Source of the DNA: an uncultured Methylophaga sp.
GTDB taxonomy: Bacteria; Pseudomonadota; Gammaproteobacteria; Nitrosococcales; Methylophagaceae
Assembly: GCA_913055695.1 (NCBI GenBank)
Contig: CAJXKF010000012.1
Coordinates: 1 to 40,759, forward strand
Reading direction: 5' to 3'
Length of the DNA stretch: 40,759 nt
Shown here: one piece after another, positions 1-6,857 of the stretch
Layout of the letters: every line of letters begins with the position of its first letter
How positions within the stretch are numbered: the stretch's first letter is position 1
Notes under the pieces: generated by a model
Seen by the model: the letters and a program-made list of their open reading frames with translations, nothing else
Told to the model about the DNA's origin: nothing
The model's database searches: none
Made by a program: the position numbers and the translations under genes

Positions 1-47
1 GCTCTCTTTTTCCAATAGGGATCACTCCCTATGGCGACCATTTTACT
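1..47 (-). other. Unexplained sequence replacing the tmRNA 3' end
   Basis: These bases lie where the 3' half of the tmRNA T-arm and the acceptor strand should be. They contain a perfect 6-bp inverted repeat (ATAGGG at 15-20, CCCTAT at 27-32, 6-base loop) and a small palindrome ATGGCGACCAT at 31-41. Read on the minus strand, GGTCGCC at 39-33 is perfectly complementary to GGCGACC near the tmRNA 5' end (392-386). No coding region can be judged in so short a piece. It could be the first bases of a group I intron, the end of an integrated element, or a mis-joined contig end. Confidence 0.5.
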
Positions 48-395
48 AATCGAACCCGCGTCCGCAGATCCTCCGCCCTTGGATCTACATGCTTATTCCA
101 TCTTTTGTTTTAACTGTCTGCAACCCGATGGACAGGGCAAACAGACAGCGAGCTAGTTAAAGTTTTAGTCTCTTCGCACCTAGCTTACGTCGAGACGATC
201 TTGTGTGAGTCGACGCCCGATACCAGTCGCACAAGCACGGGTCTGGTCGGACGGCATTTGCTGGTTATTAAGCAGCTAGTGCGTAGTTGTTATCGTTAGC
301 AACTATTTTAATTTCCAGTCTGTTTTACGAGAAGAACTGAAATACTCGGCATGCACCTCAGGTTTTGCGATCCCCGTCGAAGCCAGGTCGCCCCC
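48..395 (-). ncRNA. ssrA: tmRNA (ssrA), 3' end missing after the T-loop
   Basis: Transfer-messenger RNA frees stalled ribosomes with SmpB and tags the unfinished protein. On the minus strand the 5' end reads GGGGGCGACC then the conserved GGCTTCGACGGGG (from 395). The resume codon GCT is at 300-298 and the frame encodes the tag ANDNNYALAA (300-271), followed by tandem TAA stops (270-265). The pseudoknot region and the segment AAGCATGTAG...GGACGCGGGTTCGATT align with other gammaproteobacterial tmRNAs, so this is a one-piece tmRNA. Homology stops at about base 48, inside the T-loop. The expected 3' strand of the T-stem (CCCGC), the acceptor strand matching GGGGGCG and the CCA are all absent from bases 1-47. 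Either the gene is interrupted here (for example by an intron or other insertion) or the sequence is a junction artefact. Confidence 0.9.
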
Positions 396-415
396 AAAGC
401 TTGTGTTACATGGAC

Positions 416-421
416 ATTATA
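416..421 (-). promoter_or_regulatory. Predicted -10 box of the ssrA promoter
   Basis: The minus strand carries a perfect TATAAT 20 bases before the first base of the tmRNA. This implies a start around 408-409 and a short leader that RNase P would remove. The -35 region 17 bases upstream (TGGCCC) is a poor match. The box sits about 30 bases after the smpB stop, so ssrA has its own promoter. Confidence 0.6.
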
Positions 422-451
422 ATGAATTTGTAGTTTCCGGGCCAGGTAAAC

Positions 452-931
452 TTATTTCATTTTAAGAATACGGGCCTTGTCACGATTCCAGTCGCGTTCT
501 TTTTCTGTGGCACGTTTATCGTGCAGTTGTTTACCTTTAGCCAGTGCGATCTGCAGCTTGGCCATACCTTTAATCCAGTACATGGTCAGGGGCACCAGCG
601 TATAGCCTTTACGCTCCACGGCACCGATGAGTTTGTCCAGTTCACGGCGATGCAGTAACAGTTTTCTGTCACGCTGTGGTTCGGGAACGATATGCGTGGA
701 CGCGGTTTTGAGTGGCGAGATAAGTGCATTGGCCAGAAAGGCTTCGCCATTGCGGATATGCACGTAGCTTTCATTAAGCTGCACTTTGCCGTCACGCAGG
801 CTTTTGACTTCCCAGCCTTCCAGTGAAAGCCCTGCTTCGAATTTTTCTTCGATGAAAAAGTCGTGACGTACTTTACGATTCACCGCGATGGTGTTGTCAC
901 TGAATGATTTCTTTTTGCTCTTTTTAGCCAT
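452..931 (-). CDS. smpB: SsrA-binding protein SmpB
   Basis: SmpB binds the tRNA-like part of tmRNA and places it in the empty A site of stalled ribosomes. The 159-residue length is normal for the family. The basic N-terminus is followed by the OB-fold core with the signature GWEVKSLR at residues 39-46, and by a basic C-terminal tail ([16 protein letters not shown]) that would fold as a helix in the mRNA channel. The ATG at 931 fits the family N-terminus, but there is no Shine-Dalgarno sequence upstream; instead a TATAAT lies only 6 bases away. The gene is directly upstream of ssrA on the same strand, so the two partners of trans-translation are side by side, as in many bacteria. Confidence 0.97.
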   Translation of the reverse strand: MAKKSKKKSFSDNTIAVNRKVRHDFFIEEKFEAGLSLEGWEVKSLRDGKVQLNESYVHIRNGEAFLANALISPLKTASTHIVPEPQRDRKLLLHRRELDKLIGAVERKGYTLVPLTMYWIKGMAKLQIALAKGKQLHDKRATEKERDWNRDKARILKMK

Positions 932-937
932 TCGCGC

Positions 938-943
938 ATTATA
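938..943 (-). promoter_or_regulatory. -10 box immediately upstream of the smpB start
   Basis: A perfect TATAAT on the minus strand ends 6 bases before the A of the smpB ATG (931). A start 6-7 bases downstream would put the first transcribed base on or next to the ATG, giving a leaderless or nearly leaderless mRNA. No ribosome-binding site is visible, which fits. The -35 region is weak. Confidence 0.5.
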
Positions 944-999
944 AAGTTTTTAACGCGGGTATTCATTATTTTAAGTAAATAAGCCGCTGCAGTCGCAGT

Positions 1000-1029
1000 T
1001 TGTTGATTTTGTCAAAATCTGGTTACAAT
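1000..1029 (+). promoter_or_regulatory. Predicted sigma70 promoter of the Na+ symporter gene
   Basis: TTGTTG (1000-1005) and TACAAT (1024-1029) are separated by 18 bases and lie about 34 bases before the start codon at 1063. The -10 matches 5 of 6 consensus bases; the -35 is weaker. This is a pattern match only. Confidence 0.4.
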
Positions 1030-1062
1030 CAGAGCAATTTGTGCATCAAACAGGACTCGAAC

Positions 1063-2433
1063 ATGGCAAGACCTGAAAAGTCGATCCACGGTGAGTGGAC
1101 ATCCCGCTGGGCGTTTATTCTGGCGGCCACCGGCTCGGCTGTAGGCCTTGGCAATATCTGGAAGTTTCCTTATATCACCGGTGAAAATGGTGGTGGCGCT
1201 TTTGTTCTGGTGTATCTGGCCTGTATTGCGGTGATTGGAATTCCGCTGATGATGGCGGAAGTATTGATTGGCCGACGCGGTCGTCAGAATCCGATTAACA
1301 GCCTGAGATCCATCGCTGAAGAAGAAGGCCGTACCAGAGCATGGGGCTGGCTTGGTGCCATGGGCGTGCTGGCCGGTTTCTTTATTCTTTCTTATTACAG
1401 TGTCATTGCCGGTCAGGCAATGGCCTATATTCCCCGTACTTTCTTTGGCGTTTTTGAGGGGGTGACACCGGATGGCGCAGCCAGTATTCATTCTGCGTTA
1501 GTCAGTGACCCTGAACGGCTGCTGGCCTGGCACACGCTGTTTATGATCATCACAATGTTTGTGGTGACCCGTGGTGTGCAGCATGGTTTGGAAAAGTCTG
1601 TCCGCATCATGATGCCGGCATTGTTCGTTATCCTGATCATGCTGGTCGGTTATGCCTTTAATACCGGCGAAGCTTTTACCCGCAGTGTGCATTTTCTATT
1701 TGATGCTGATTTTTCCAAGCTGACAGCGAATTCTATTCTGATTGCGATGGGCCATGCGTTCTTCACCCTGAGTCTGGGGATGGGCGCCATTATGGTTTAC
1801 GGCTCTTATCTGCCCAAGAAAACTTCTATTTTCAAGGTCTCTGTCACCATTGCGGTAATGGACACCAGTGTTGCCCTGCTGGCCGGTCTTGCTATTTTCC
1901 CGCTGGCTTTTGCCAATGGCATGGAACCGGGTGCAGGCCCGAGCCTGATTTTTGAAACCCTGCCGATTGCCTTTGGTCACATGCCCGGCGGTCAGTTTTT
2001 TGGTGGTATTTTCTTCCTGTTACTGGTGTTTGCAGCCTGGAGTTCCGGTATTTCTCTGGTGGAGCCAATCGTGGCCTGGATGGTGGAAAACCATGGTTTT
2101 AGCCGCCGGAATGCGACCATGCTATCCGGCGGTATTATCTGGTTACTGGGTCTGCTGACCTTGTTTTCATTTAACATCGGTAAAGAATGGACGCTGTTCG
2201 ACAAGACGGCATTCGGCTTGCTTGACTACCTGACTGCGAATATCATGTTGCCTTTGGGTGGCTTATTGATAGCCATTTTCGCCGGCTGGATGATGAAACC
2301 TGCCAGCACGGCAGATGAATTGGCGATTGGCAGTCGTATTCTGCATTACTGCTGGCTGATCTTGATTCGTTTCGTATCGCCGCTGGCAATCCTGATCGTG
2401 TTTGCCAACCTGACCGGTCTACTGAAAATATAA
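1063..2433 (+). CDS. Sodium-dependent transporter, neurotransmitter:sodium symporter (SNF/NSS) family
   Basis: An inner-membrane secondary transporter that couples Na+ entry to uptake of a small solute, usually an amino acid in bacterial members; the substrate cannot be read from sequence. The 456-residue protein starts at ATG 1063 (AGGA about 8 bases upstream) rather than at the upstream in-frame start at 1000. Residues 23-37 carry the TM1 hallmark TGSAVGLGNIWKFPY, the unwound helix that binds Na+ and substrate in LeuT-type proteins, followed by ENGGGAF. About eleven hydrophobic segments follow. The downstream gene ratA begins 17 bases after the stop, so they may be co-transcribed, although a functional link is not obvious. 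Confidence 0.93.
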   Translation: MARPEKSIHGEWTSRWAFILAATGSAVGLGNIWKFPYITGENGGGAFVLVYLACIAVIGIPLMMAEVLIGRRGRQNPINSLRSIAEEEGRTRAWGWLGAMGVLAGFFILSYYSVIAGQAMAYIPRTFFGVFEGVTPDGAASIHSALVSDPERLLAWHTLFMIITMFVVTRGVQHGLEKSVRIMMPALFVILIMLVGYAFNTGEAFTRSVHFLFDADFSKLTANSILIAMGHAFFTLSLGMGAIMVYGSYLPKKTSIFKVSVTIAVMDTSVALLAGLAIFPLAFANGMEPGAGPSLIFETLPIAFGHMPGGQFFGGIFFLLLVFAAWSSGISLVEPIVAWMVENHGFSRRNATMLSGGIIWLLGLLTLFSFNIGKEWTLFDKTAFGLLDYLTANIMLPLGGLLIAIFAGWMMKPASTADELAIGSRILHYCWLILIRFVSPLAILIVFANLTGLLKI

Positions 2434-2450
2434 GACATTAACCCGACCTA

Positions 2451-2891
2451 ATGACTACCATTACACGAAGTGCTTTGGTGATGTATACGCCTGACCAGAT
2501 GTTTGATCTGGTCAATGATGTGGAAGCCTATCCACGTTTTTTGCCCTGGTGCCGGGGCAGTCGCATCATCAGCAAAAATGAAGATGTGATCTGTGCCGCC
2601 CTGGATATCGCCAAGGGCGGTATTCACCACGAGTTTTCTACACGTAACGTGCTCGATCATGGCAATGCTATCCGGATTGAACTGATTGATGGTCCGTTCC
2701 GGCATCTGGAGGGGCACTGGCAGTTCAAGCCTATCGGTGACAATCAAGGCTGTCGGGTTCAACTGGATATGGATTTCGAGTTTTCTACCCGATTGCTTGA
2801 TTTGGCGCTCGGCCCAGTCTTCACCCAAATCTCCGGTTCGCTGGTCGACGCCTTCTGCAAACGTGCTCAGGAAATTTATGGAAAAAACTGA
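2451..2891 (+). CDS. ratA: RatA / COQ10-type START-domain protein
   Basis: Member of the polyketide cyclase/COQ10 START-like family. E. coli RatA is described as a toxin that blocks 70S ribosome assembly; related proteins (COQ10) bind ubiquinone. The 146-residue protein shows the family signature VEAYPRFLPWC at residues 24-34, then a small alpha/beta fold with GGIHHEFSTRN, and a C-terminal helix ending AFCKRAQEIYG. It lies close to smpB on the opposite strand, the usual gammaproteobacterial arrangement with rnfH/ratB following. The next gene overlaps it by 14 bases, which suggests translational coupling. Whether it acts as a toxin or as a quinone-binding protein here cannot be told. Confidence 0.9.
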   Translation: MTTITRSALVMYTPDQMFDLVNDVEAYPRFLPWCRGSRIISKNEDVICAALDIAKGGIHHEFSTRNVLDHGNAIRIELIDGPFRHLEGHWQFKPIGDNQGCRVQLDMDFEFSTRLLDLALGPVFTQISGSLVDAFCKRAQEIYGKN

Positions 2892-3192
2892 ACATATTAT
2901 TGTTGAAGTGGCTTACGCGCTGCCCGACGAACAACTGATTCTCGAAATTGAAGTGCCCGCAGACTGTCAGGTGGAAGAAGCCATTAAACGTTCAGGGATG
3001 CTGGAACGCTATCCGCAGATTGATTTGGGCAGCGATAAGGTCGGTATTTTCGGCAAGATGTGTAAACTCGATGCCAGCCTCAACCATAAAGACCGGATCG
3101 AGATCTACCGGCCCTTGATTGCTGATCCCAAAGAGTCGCGTCGTCAGAAGGCAGAAATGGCCAAGAAAAAGGCCAAGCAGACAGAAGACTGA
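2878..3192 (+). CDS. rnfH: RnfH family protein (RatB-like, ubiquitin-like fold)
   Basis: Small beta-grasp protein of the RnfH/UPF0125 family, commonly encoded after ratA; its role is unsettled. The start is ATG 2878, preceded by AGGAA inside the end of ratA, giving 104 residues. The family hallmark YRPLIADPKE occurs at residues 77-86, followed by a lysine-rich tail (RRQKAEMAKKKAKQ). An in-frame extension upstream to 2686 is only the shadow of ratA. The stop lies one base from the stop of the convergent DUF455 gene. Confidence 0.93.
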   Translation: MEKTEHIIVEVAYALPDEQLILEIEVPADCQVEEAIKRSGMLERYPQIDLGSDKVGIFGKMCKLDASLNHKDRIEIYRPLIADPKESRRQKAEMAKKKAKQTED

Positions 3193-3193
3193 T

Positions 3194-4015
3194 TCAGGCC
3201 TGCTTCTTGTAGACCGCTTGCGATTCCAGCAGCGCCATCTCGGCCTCACTGAAACCGGCTGCCATGCGGGCATCAGTATGAAACGGCCCGCGGATTTCAC
3301 CGTTGAAATAGGTTTCCAACAAATCCTTGAAAGTCTGGAACGGGTCCAACTCCCGCTGCTTGCAAAGATAATTAAACCAGCGGGTGCCGATTCTGACATG
3401 GCCGACCTCTTCCCGCAGAATGGTTTCCAGTATCTCGACAGCCTTGATATCCCCTGAGCTTCTGAGCTTGTTCATCATCGATGGGGTGACATCCAGACCG
3501 CGGGCTTCCAGCACTCTCGGCACCAGCGCCATTCGGGTTAATGGATCATGGTGAGTTTTACGCGCCATTTCCCACATGCCGTCATGGGCCGGAAAATCAC
3601 CATAAGCAAAGCCCATGGTCCGCAAATGCTGATCCAGCATTTCAAAATGGGTGGACTCTTCATAGGCGACCTGCAACCAGTCAGAATAATAGTCCCAAGG
3701 CATATCAACAAAGCGTGCAATCGCATCCAGCCCCAGATTGATAGCATTGAATTCGATATGGCAGATGGCATGAATCAGGGTGGCATGACCGGTGTTCTGA
3801 TTGTTACGCCGACGCGGTAAATCCCTTGGTGCCACCAGTTGTGGTTTATCTGGACGGCCGGGGAACACAGGCACTGACAGGCTATCGCTTAATATCACAC
3901 AGCCGTGTTGCTTTACCTTCTTGTAGAGCTCCTGAGTGGCTGCGGCCTTTTGCCAGGGATCAGCAATTAACAGACACTCCAACGCCTTCTCGCGAAGCTT
4001 AACGGGTTCAGCCAT
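3194..4015 (-). CDS. DUF455 family ferritin-like protein
   Basis: A ferritin-like four-helix protein of the DUF455 family, related in fold to diiron enzymes such as MiaE; its reaction is unknown. Likely metal ligands are visible in the typical spacing: E88 (HIEFNA), the ExxH pair E120/H123 (EESTHF), E170 (VLEARGLD) and the ExxH pair E203/H206 (EEVGHVRIG). The 273-residue length is normal. I chose ATG 4015; a TTG at 4018 is possible. The start overlaps the end of the upstream permease gene by 8 bases, so the two genes are translationally coupled. Confidence 0.85.
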   Translation of the reverse strand: MAEPVKLREKALECLLIADPWQKAAATQELYKKVKQHGCVILSDSLSVPVFPGRPDKPQLVAPRDLPRRRNNQNTGHATLIHAICHIEFNAINLGLDAIARFVDMPWDYYSDWLQVAYEESTHFEMLDQHLRTMGFAYGDFPAHDGMWEMARKTHHDPLTRMALVPRVLEARGLDVTPSMMNKLRSSGDIKAVEILETILREEVGHVRIGTRWFNYLCKQRELDPFQTFKDLLETYFNGEIRGPFHTDARMAAGFSEAEMALLESQAVYKKQA

Positions 4016-4988
4016 CAAGCCGTACCCGCGGATCTACGACTGTGTAGGAAATATCCGTCAGCATCAGGCCGATGATATACAGCACCGAACCCAGGAAAAC
4101 CATGGCGCGCACAATCGCAAAATCCTGGGCATGAATAGCATCAATGGTGTAACTGCCAAGACCGGGAATGCCGAAAAAAGATTCCAGAATCAGGCTGCCC
4201 ATGAATAAGGTCGGCAAGACCACAACAATACCGGTCAGAATCGGGATCATCGCGTTTTTGAGTACATGCGAGAACAGCACCCGGACCTCGGACAGCCCCT
4301 TGGCACGCGCGGTGCGGACATAATCCTTAGACGCTTCTTCCAGAAACAGAGTACGGTACCAGCGTGAGCCACTGCCAATGCCTGAAATGATGCCGATAGC
4401 CACCGGCAGAATGAGGAATTTGGTGGCATCTAGGCCTTCGGCATAGCCGGATATGGGCACCAGTTGCATGACCTTACCGACCAGGAACTGACCACCGATA
4501 ATGTAGAAAAGCCCGGATATCGACATCAGGATAACGCAGAGTATCACCCCGCTCAGGTCGACGTAGCTGGCCCTGAAAAACACCATCAGCATGGCAAAGG
4601 TGATATTGACCATCAGGCCGATAATCAGTATCGGCACAGCAATCGCCAGACTCGGCCACATGCGATTTTTGATGTCCTCACCGATATCGCGGCCGTCATC
4701 TGCCTGCCCGAATTCGAACACAAACAGGCTCAGCGACTTGGCAAAGAAAATGGTGTCGGTGACTTTATCGATGCCCTCCGCTTCACTGTTCCAGATGAGT
4801 GGACGGTCGTAGCCGCGTTCTTCTTTCCAGGTTTCAATCGCTGCTTCAGTGACGTATTTATTACCCAGATGCATACGCGCCATGTCGTCCGGCGTGTTGA
4901 CCATGAAGAACAATACGAATGTCAGTGCATTCACCCCCAACAGTATGGGAAAAGCGTAAAGAATCCGTCTGATGATATAAGCGAGCAT
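4008..4988 (-). CDS. ABC transporter permease, DppB/OppB type
   Basis: Inner-membrane subunit of the dipeptide/oligopeptide/nickel ABC transporter class. The 326-residue protein begins with the typical N-terminal helix (YIIRRILYAFPILLGV). It has an extended periplasmic segment, five further hydrophobic helices, and the cytoplasmic EAA-type loop (RTARAKGLSEVRVLFSHVLKNAMIP, around residues 226-250) that contacts the ATPase. It ends with the DppB-like DISYTVVDPRVRLDG. The usual companions (second permease, two ATPases, binding protein) are not adjacent; the only related gene in the window is the binding protein 23 kb away. It appears to be the first gene of a two-gene unit with the DUF455 gene. 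Confidence 0.9.
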   Translation of the reverse strand: MLAYIIRRILYAFPILLGVNALTFVLFFMVNTPDDMARMHLGNKYVTEAAIETWKEERGYDRPLIWNSEAEGIDKVTDTIFFAKSLSLFVFEFGQADDGRDIGEDIKNRMWPSLAIAVPILIIGLMVNITFAMLMVFFRASYVDLSGVILCVILMSISGLFYIIGGQFLVGKVMQLVPISGYAEGLDATKFLILPVAIGIISGIGSGSRWYRTLFLEEASKDYVRTARAKGLSEVRVLFSHVLKNAMIPILTGIVVVLPTLFMGSLILESFFGIPGLGSYTIDAIHAQDFAIVRAMVFLGSVLYIIGLMLTDISYTVVDPRVRLDG

Positions 4989-5072
4989 GCAGCGATACCT
5001 GTCAGGAGTAACCAGCTTGGTAAAACGTCAGATTAATGACCGATTCACTTGCCTCAAGTTTCACGAAGCCAC

Positions 5073-5081
5073 ATTGTAGCA
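5073..5081 (-). promoter_or_regulatory. Possible extended -10 promoter for the permease gene
   Basis: The minus strand reads TGCTACAAT, an extended -10 element (TGn plus TACAAT), about 85 bases upstream of the permease start. No good -35 is present, as is common for extended -10 promoters. Pattern match only. Confidence 0.35.
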
Positions 5082-5190
5082 GTTGACGCAGCAATCAGTG
5101 AGCTCGCTTTGTGGTGGGTGCAATCAGAACATCGCTCGGCCATAATGGTCACAGTGACAGTGTTAATCCGATGATGACTTGAGGTCTGCC

Positions 5191-5943
5191 ATGAAGAAAT
5201 TATTCCTTGCATTGCTTTTGCCCCTGGCTGCAGCACTGAGCCTGCCCGCCCAGGCAGAAAATACCCAGATTATGATTCGTGCCAAGGCAACCGATGCCAA
5301 ATTCATCGGTACCAGTGTCGGTGGTGTGCGCGTGGTGGTTGAAGATGCCGAAACCGGCGAGATTCTTGATGAAGGCTGGATTAATGGTGGTACCGGTGAT
5401 ACTGATGTGCTGATCAAAAACCCGATAAAACGCGGACAGAAACTCACAGACGATAAAACAGCCGGTTTTGTCGCCGAAGTCGATATTGATGCCCCGCGGC
5501 TGCTGAAATTTACGCTAATGGGTCCATATGGCTACCGTCAATCTCTGCAGGAAGCCAGTGTCACCTCCTGGGTGGTACCCGGTAAGCATCTGCTGGGCGA
5601 TGGCATTATTCTCAATATGCCCGGTTTTATTGTCGATGCCTGGACCCAGGTGCTGGAAGGCGGCAAAGTCGAGTTTTACACCAAGGCCTCTCTGCTTTGT
5701 GGTTGCCCCATCACCAAGGATGGTCTGTGGCAGCCGGATAACTATGAAGTGAAAGCCGTGCTGATGCAGGATGAGGAAAAAATCGCGGAAGTGCCCCTGG
5801 AGTTCACCGGTCCGATGGGCATGTTCTCAGGCAAAACTGAGATTAAAAACAGCGGTCACTACAAAGCCATCGTCTACATGGTGGACCCGACCACCGGCAA
5901 TGTCGGTGTTGACCGCACCATGTTTGAAGTCAACCTGGACTAG
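5191..5943 (+). CDS. Secreted protein of unknown function with a single Cys-Gly-Cys-Pro motif
   Basis: I do not recognise a named family. The 250-residue protein starts at ATG 5191 (GAGG upstream) and has a clear Sec signal peptide (MKK, hydrophobic core, cleavage after AQA at residue 22). The mature part looks all-beta. Residues 40-75 and 185-248 resemble Ig-like or carrier-type repeats (GGVRVVVEDAETGEILDEG; the C-terminal half ends with YMVDPTTGNVGVDRTMFEV). Its only two cysteines are C170 and C172 in LLCGCPITKDG. It precedes the DUF692/DUF2063 pair by 65 bases with no terminator, so it is probably in the same operon and is the natural candidate for a substrate or partner of those enzymes. 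That link is inference. Confidence 0.8.
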   Translation: MKKLFLALLLPLAAALSLPAQAENTQIMIRAKATDAKFIGTSVGGVRVVVEDAETGEILDEGWINGGTGDTDVLIKNPIKRGQKLTDDKTAGFVAEVDIDAPRLLKFTLMGPYGYRQSLQEASVTSWVVPGKHLLGDGIILNMPGFIVDAWTQVLEGGKVEFYTKASLLCGCPITKDGLWQPDNYEVKAVLMQDEEKIAEVPLEFTGPMGMFSGKTEIKNSGHYKAIVYMVDPTTGNVGVDRTMFEVNLD

Positions 5944-6008
5944 ACCGTATTTGTAACAAAGTGTCCTTGTGAGCGTCACAGAAACAGAGATTGAACGCAG
6001 GAGCATTT

Positions 6009-6857
6009 ATGAGCAGCAAAACCTTTCCGGTCAACGGCGCGGGTCTCGGTTTGCGTCGCAGCTTTATTGATGAGCTGGCTGCGATGGATAACACCGGCAT
6101 CGATTTTCTGGAAGTCGCACCGGAAAACTGGATGGAAATGGGCGGCGCTTTTGGCCGCAAATTCACGGCGATGGCTGAACGTTATCCCATGCTCTGCCAT
6201 GGCCTGTCATTATCAATTGGCAGCCCCGCCCCGCTGGATGAGCCTTTTCTGCAGCGACTCAAGAAGTTCTTCGACAAGCACAATATCCGCTGCTACAGCG
6301 AGCACCTGAGCTACTGCAGTGACGACGGCCATCTATATGACCTTATGCCCATTCCTTTCACTGAGGAAGCCGTTCATTACGTGGCAGACCGTATCAAGCG
6401 GGTTCAGTCCATTCTGGAGCGCCGGCTGGTGATTGAAAATGTTTCCTACTATGCCGCTCCCGGGCAGGAAATGGATGAGCTCAGCTTTATCCGCGCTATC
6501 GTCGAAGAAGCTGACTGTGATCTGTTGCTGGATGTGAATAATGTATTTGTGAACAGCGTGAATCACCGCTATGACCCACTCGATTACATCAAGGCGTTGC
6601 CCAGAGGTCGTATTGCCTATCTGCATATCGCAGGTCACTACAACGAGGCCGAAGACCTGATTGTTGATACCCATGGGGCCGATGTCATTGACCCGGTGTG
6701 GGATTTACTGGCCCAGACCTATCAACATCATGGCGTAATCCCTACCCTGCTGGAACGGGACTTTAATATCCCGTCTCTGCCGCAACTACTGGAAGAAGTC
6801 GGCACCATTCACCGTTATCAACAACAGTCCCAGCTGCAACATGTCTCACATGGCTGA
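6009..6857 (+). CDS. DUF692 family multinuclear iron enzyme (MbnB/HvfB-like)
   Basis: DUF692 proteins are TIM-barrel enzymes with two or three irons. MbnB oxidises cysteines of methanobactin precursors, and HvfB (BufB) modifies cysteines of bufferin peptides. The start is ATG 6009 with AGGAG 5 bases upstream, giving 282 residues. Family motifs are all present: GAGLGLR (10-16), [11 protein letters not shown] (37-46), HGLSLSIGS (64-72), SEHLSY (97-102), LVIENVSYY (140-148), [15 protein letters not shown] (172-186), YLHIAGH (204-210), DTHG (220-223) and LERD (248-251). Likely metal ligands include H64, E143, D175/N177, H206, D220, H222 and E249. It overlaps the downstream DUF2063 gene by 17 bases. 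No DUF2282 precursor gene is adjacent. Confidence 0.93.
   Translation: MSSKTFPVNGAGLGLRRSFIDELAAMDNTGIDFLEVAPENWMEMGGAFGRKFTAMAERYPMLCHGLSLSIGSPAPLDEPFLQRLKKFFDKHNIRCYSEHLSYCSDDGHLYDLMPIPFTEEAVHYVADRIKRVQSILERRLVIENVSYYAAPGQEMDELSFIRAIVEEADCDLLLDVNNVFVNSVNHRYDPLDYIKALPRGRIAYLHIAGHYNEAEDLIVDTHGADVIDPVWDLLAQTYQHHGVIPTLLERDFNIPSLPQLLEEVGTIHRYQQQSQLQHVSHG

Noticed and set aside
1-47. A standard integrated island at the 3' end of ssrA
   Set aside because: Such elements normally carry a copy of the gene's 3' end that restores the tRNA-like domain at the gene-proximal junction. Here the domain is not restored, and no integrase is visible on this side.
1-395. Two-piece (permuted) tmRNA as an explanation of the missing 3' end
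   Set aside because: The 5' acceptor strand, tag and pseudoknots are in the one-piece order, with normal spacing from the 5' end to the resume codon and on to the T-arm. A permuted gene would have a different order.
4464-5036. A 190-codon open frame antisense to the permease
   Set aside because: His/Asp/Gln-rich translation typical of the reverse of a membrane protein; no ribosome-binding site.
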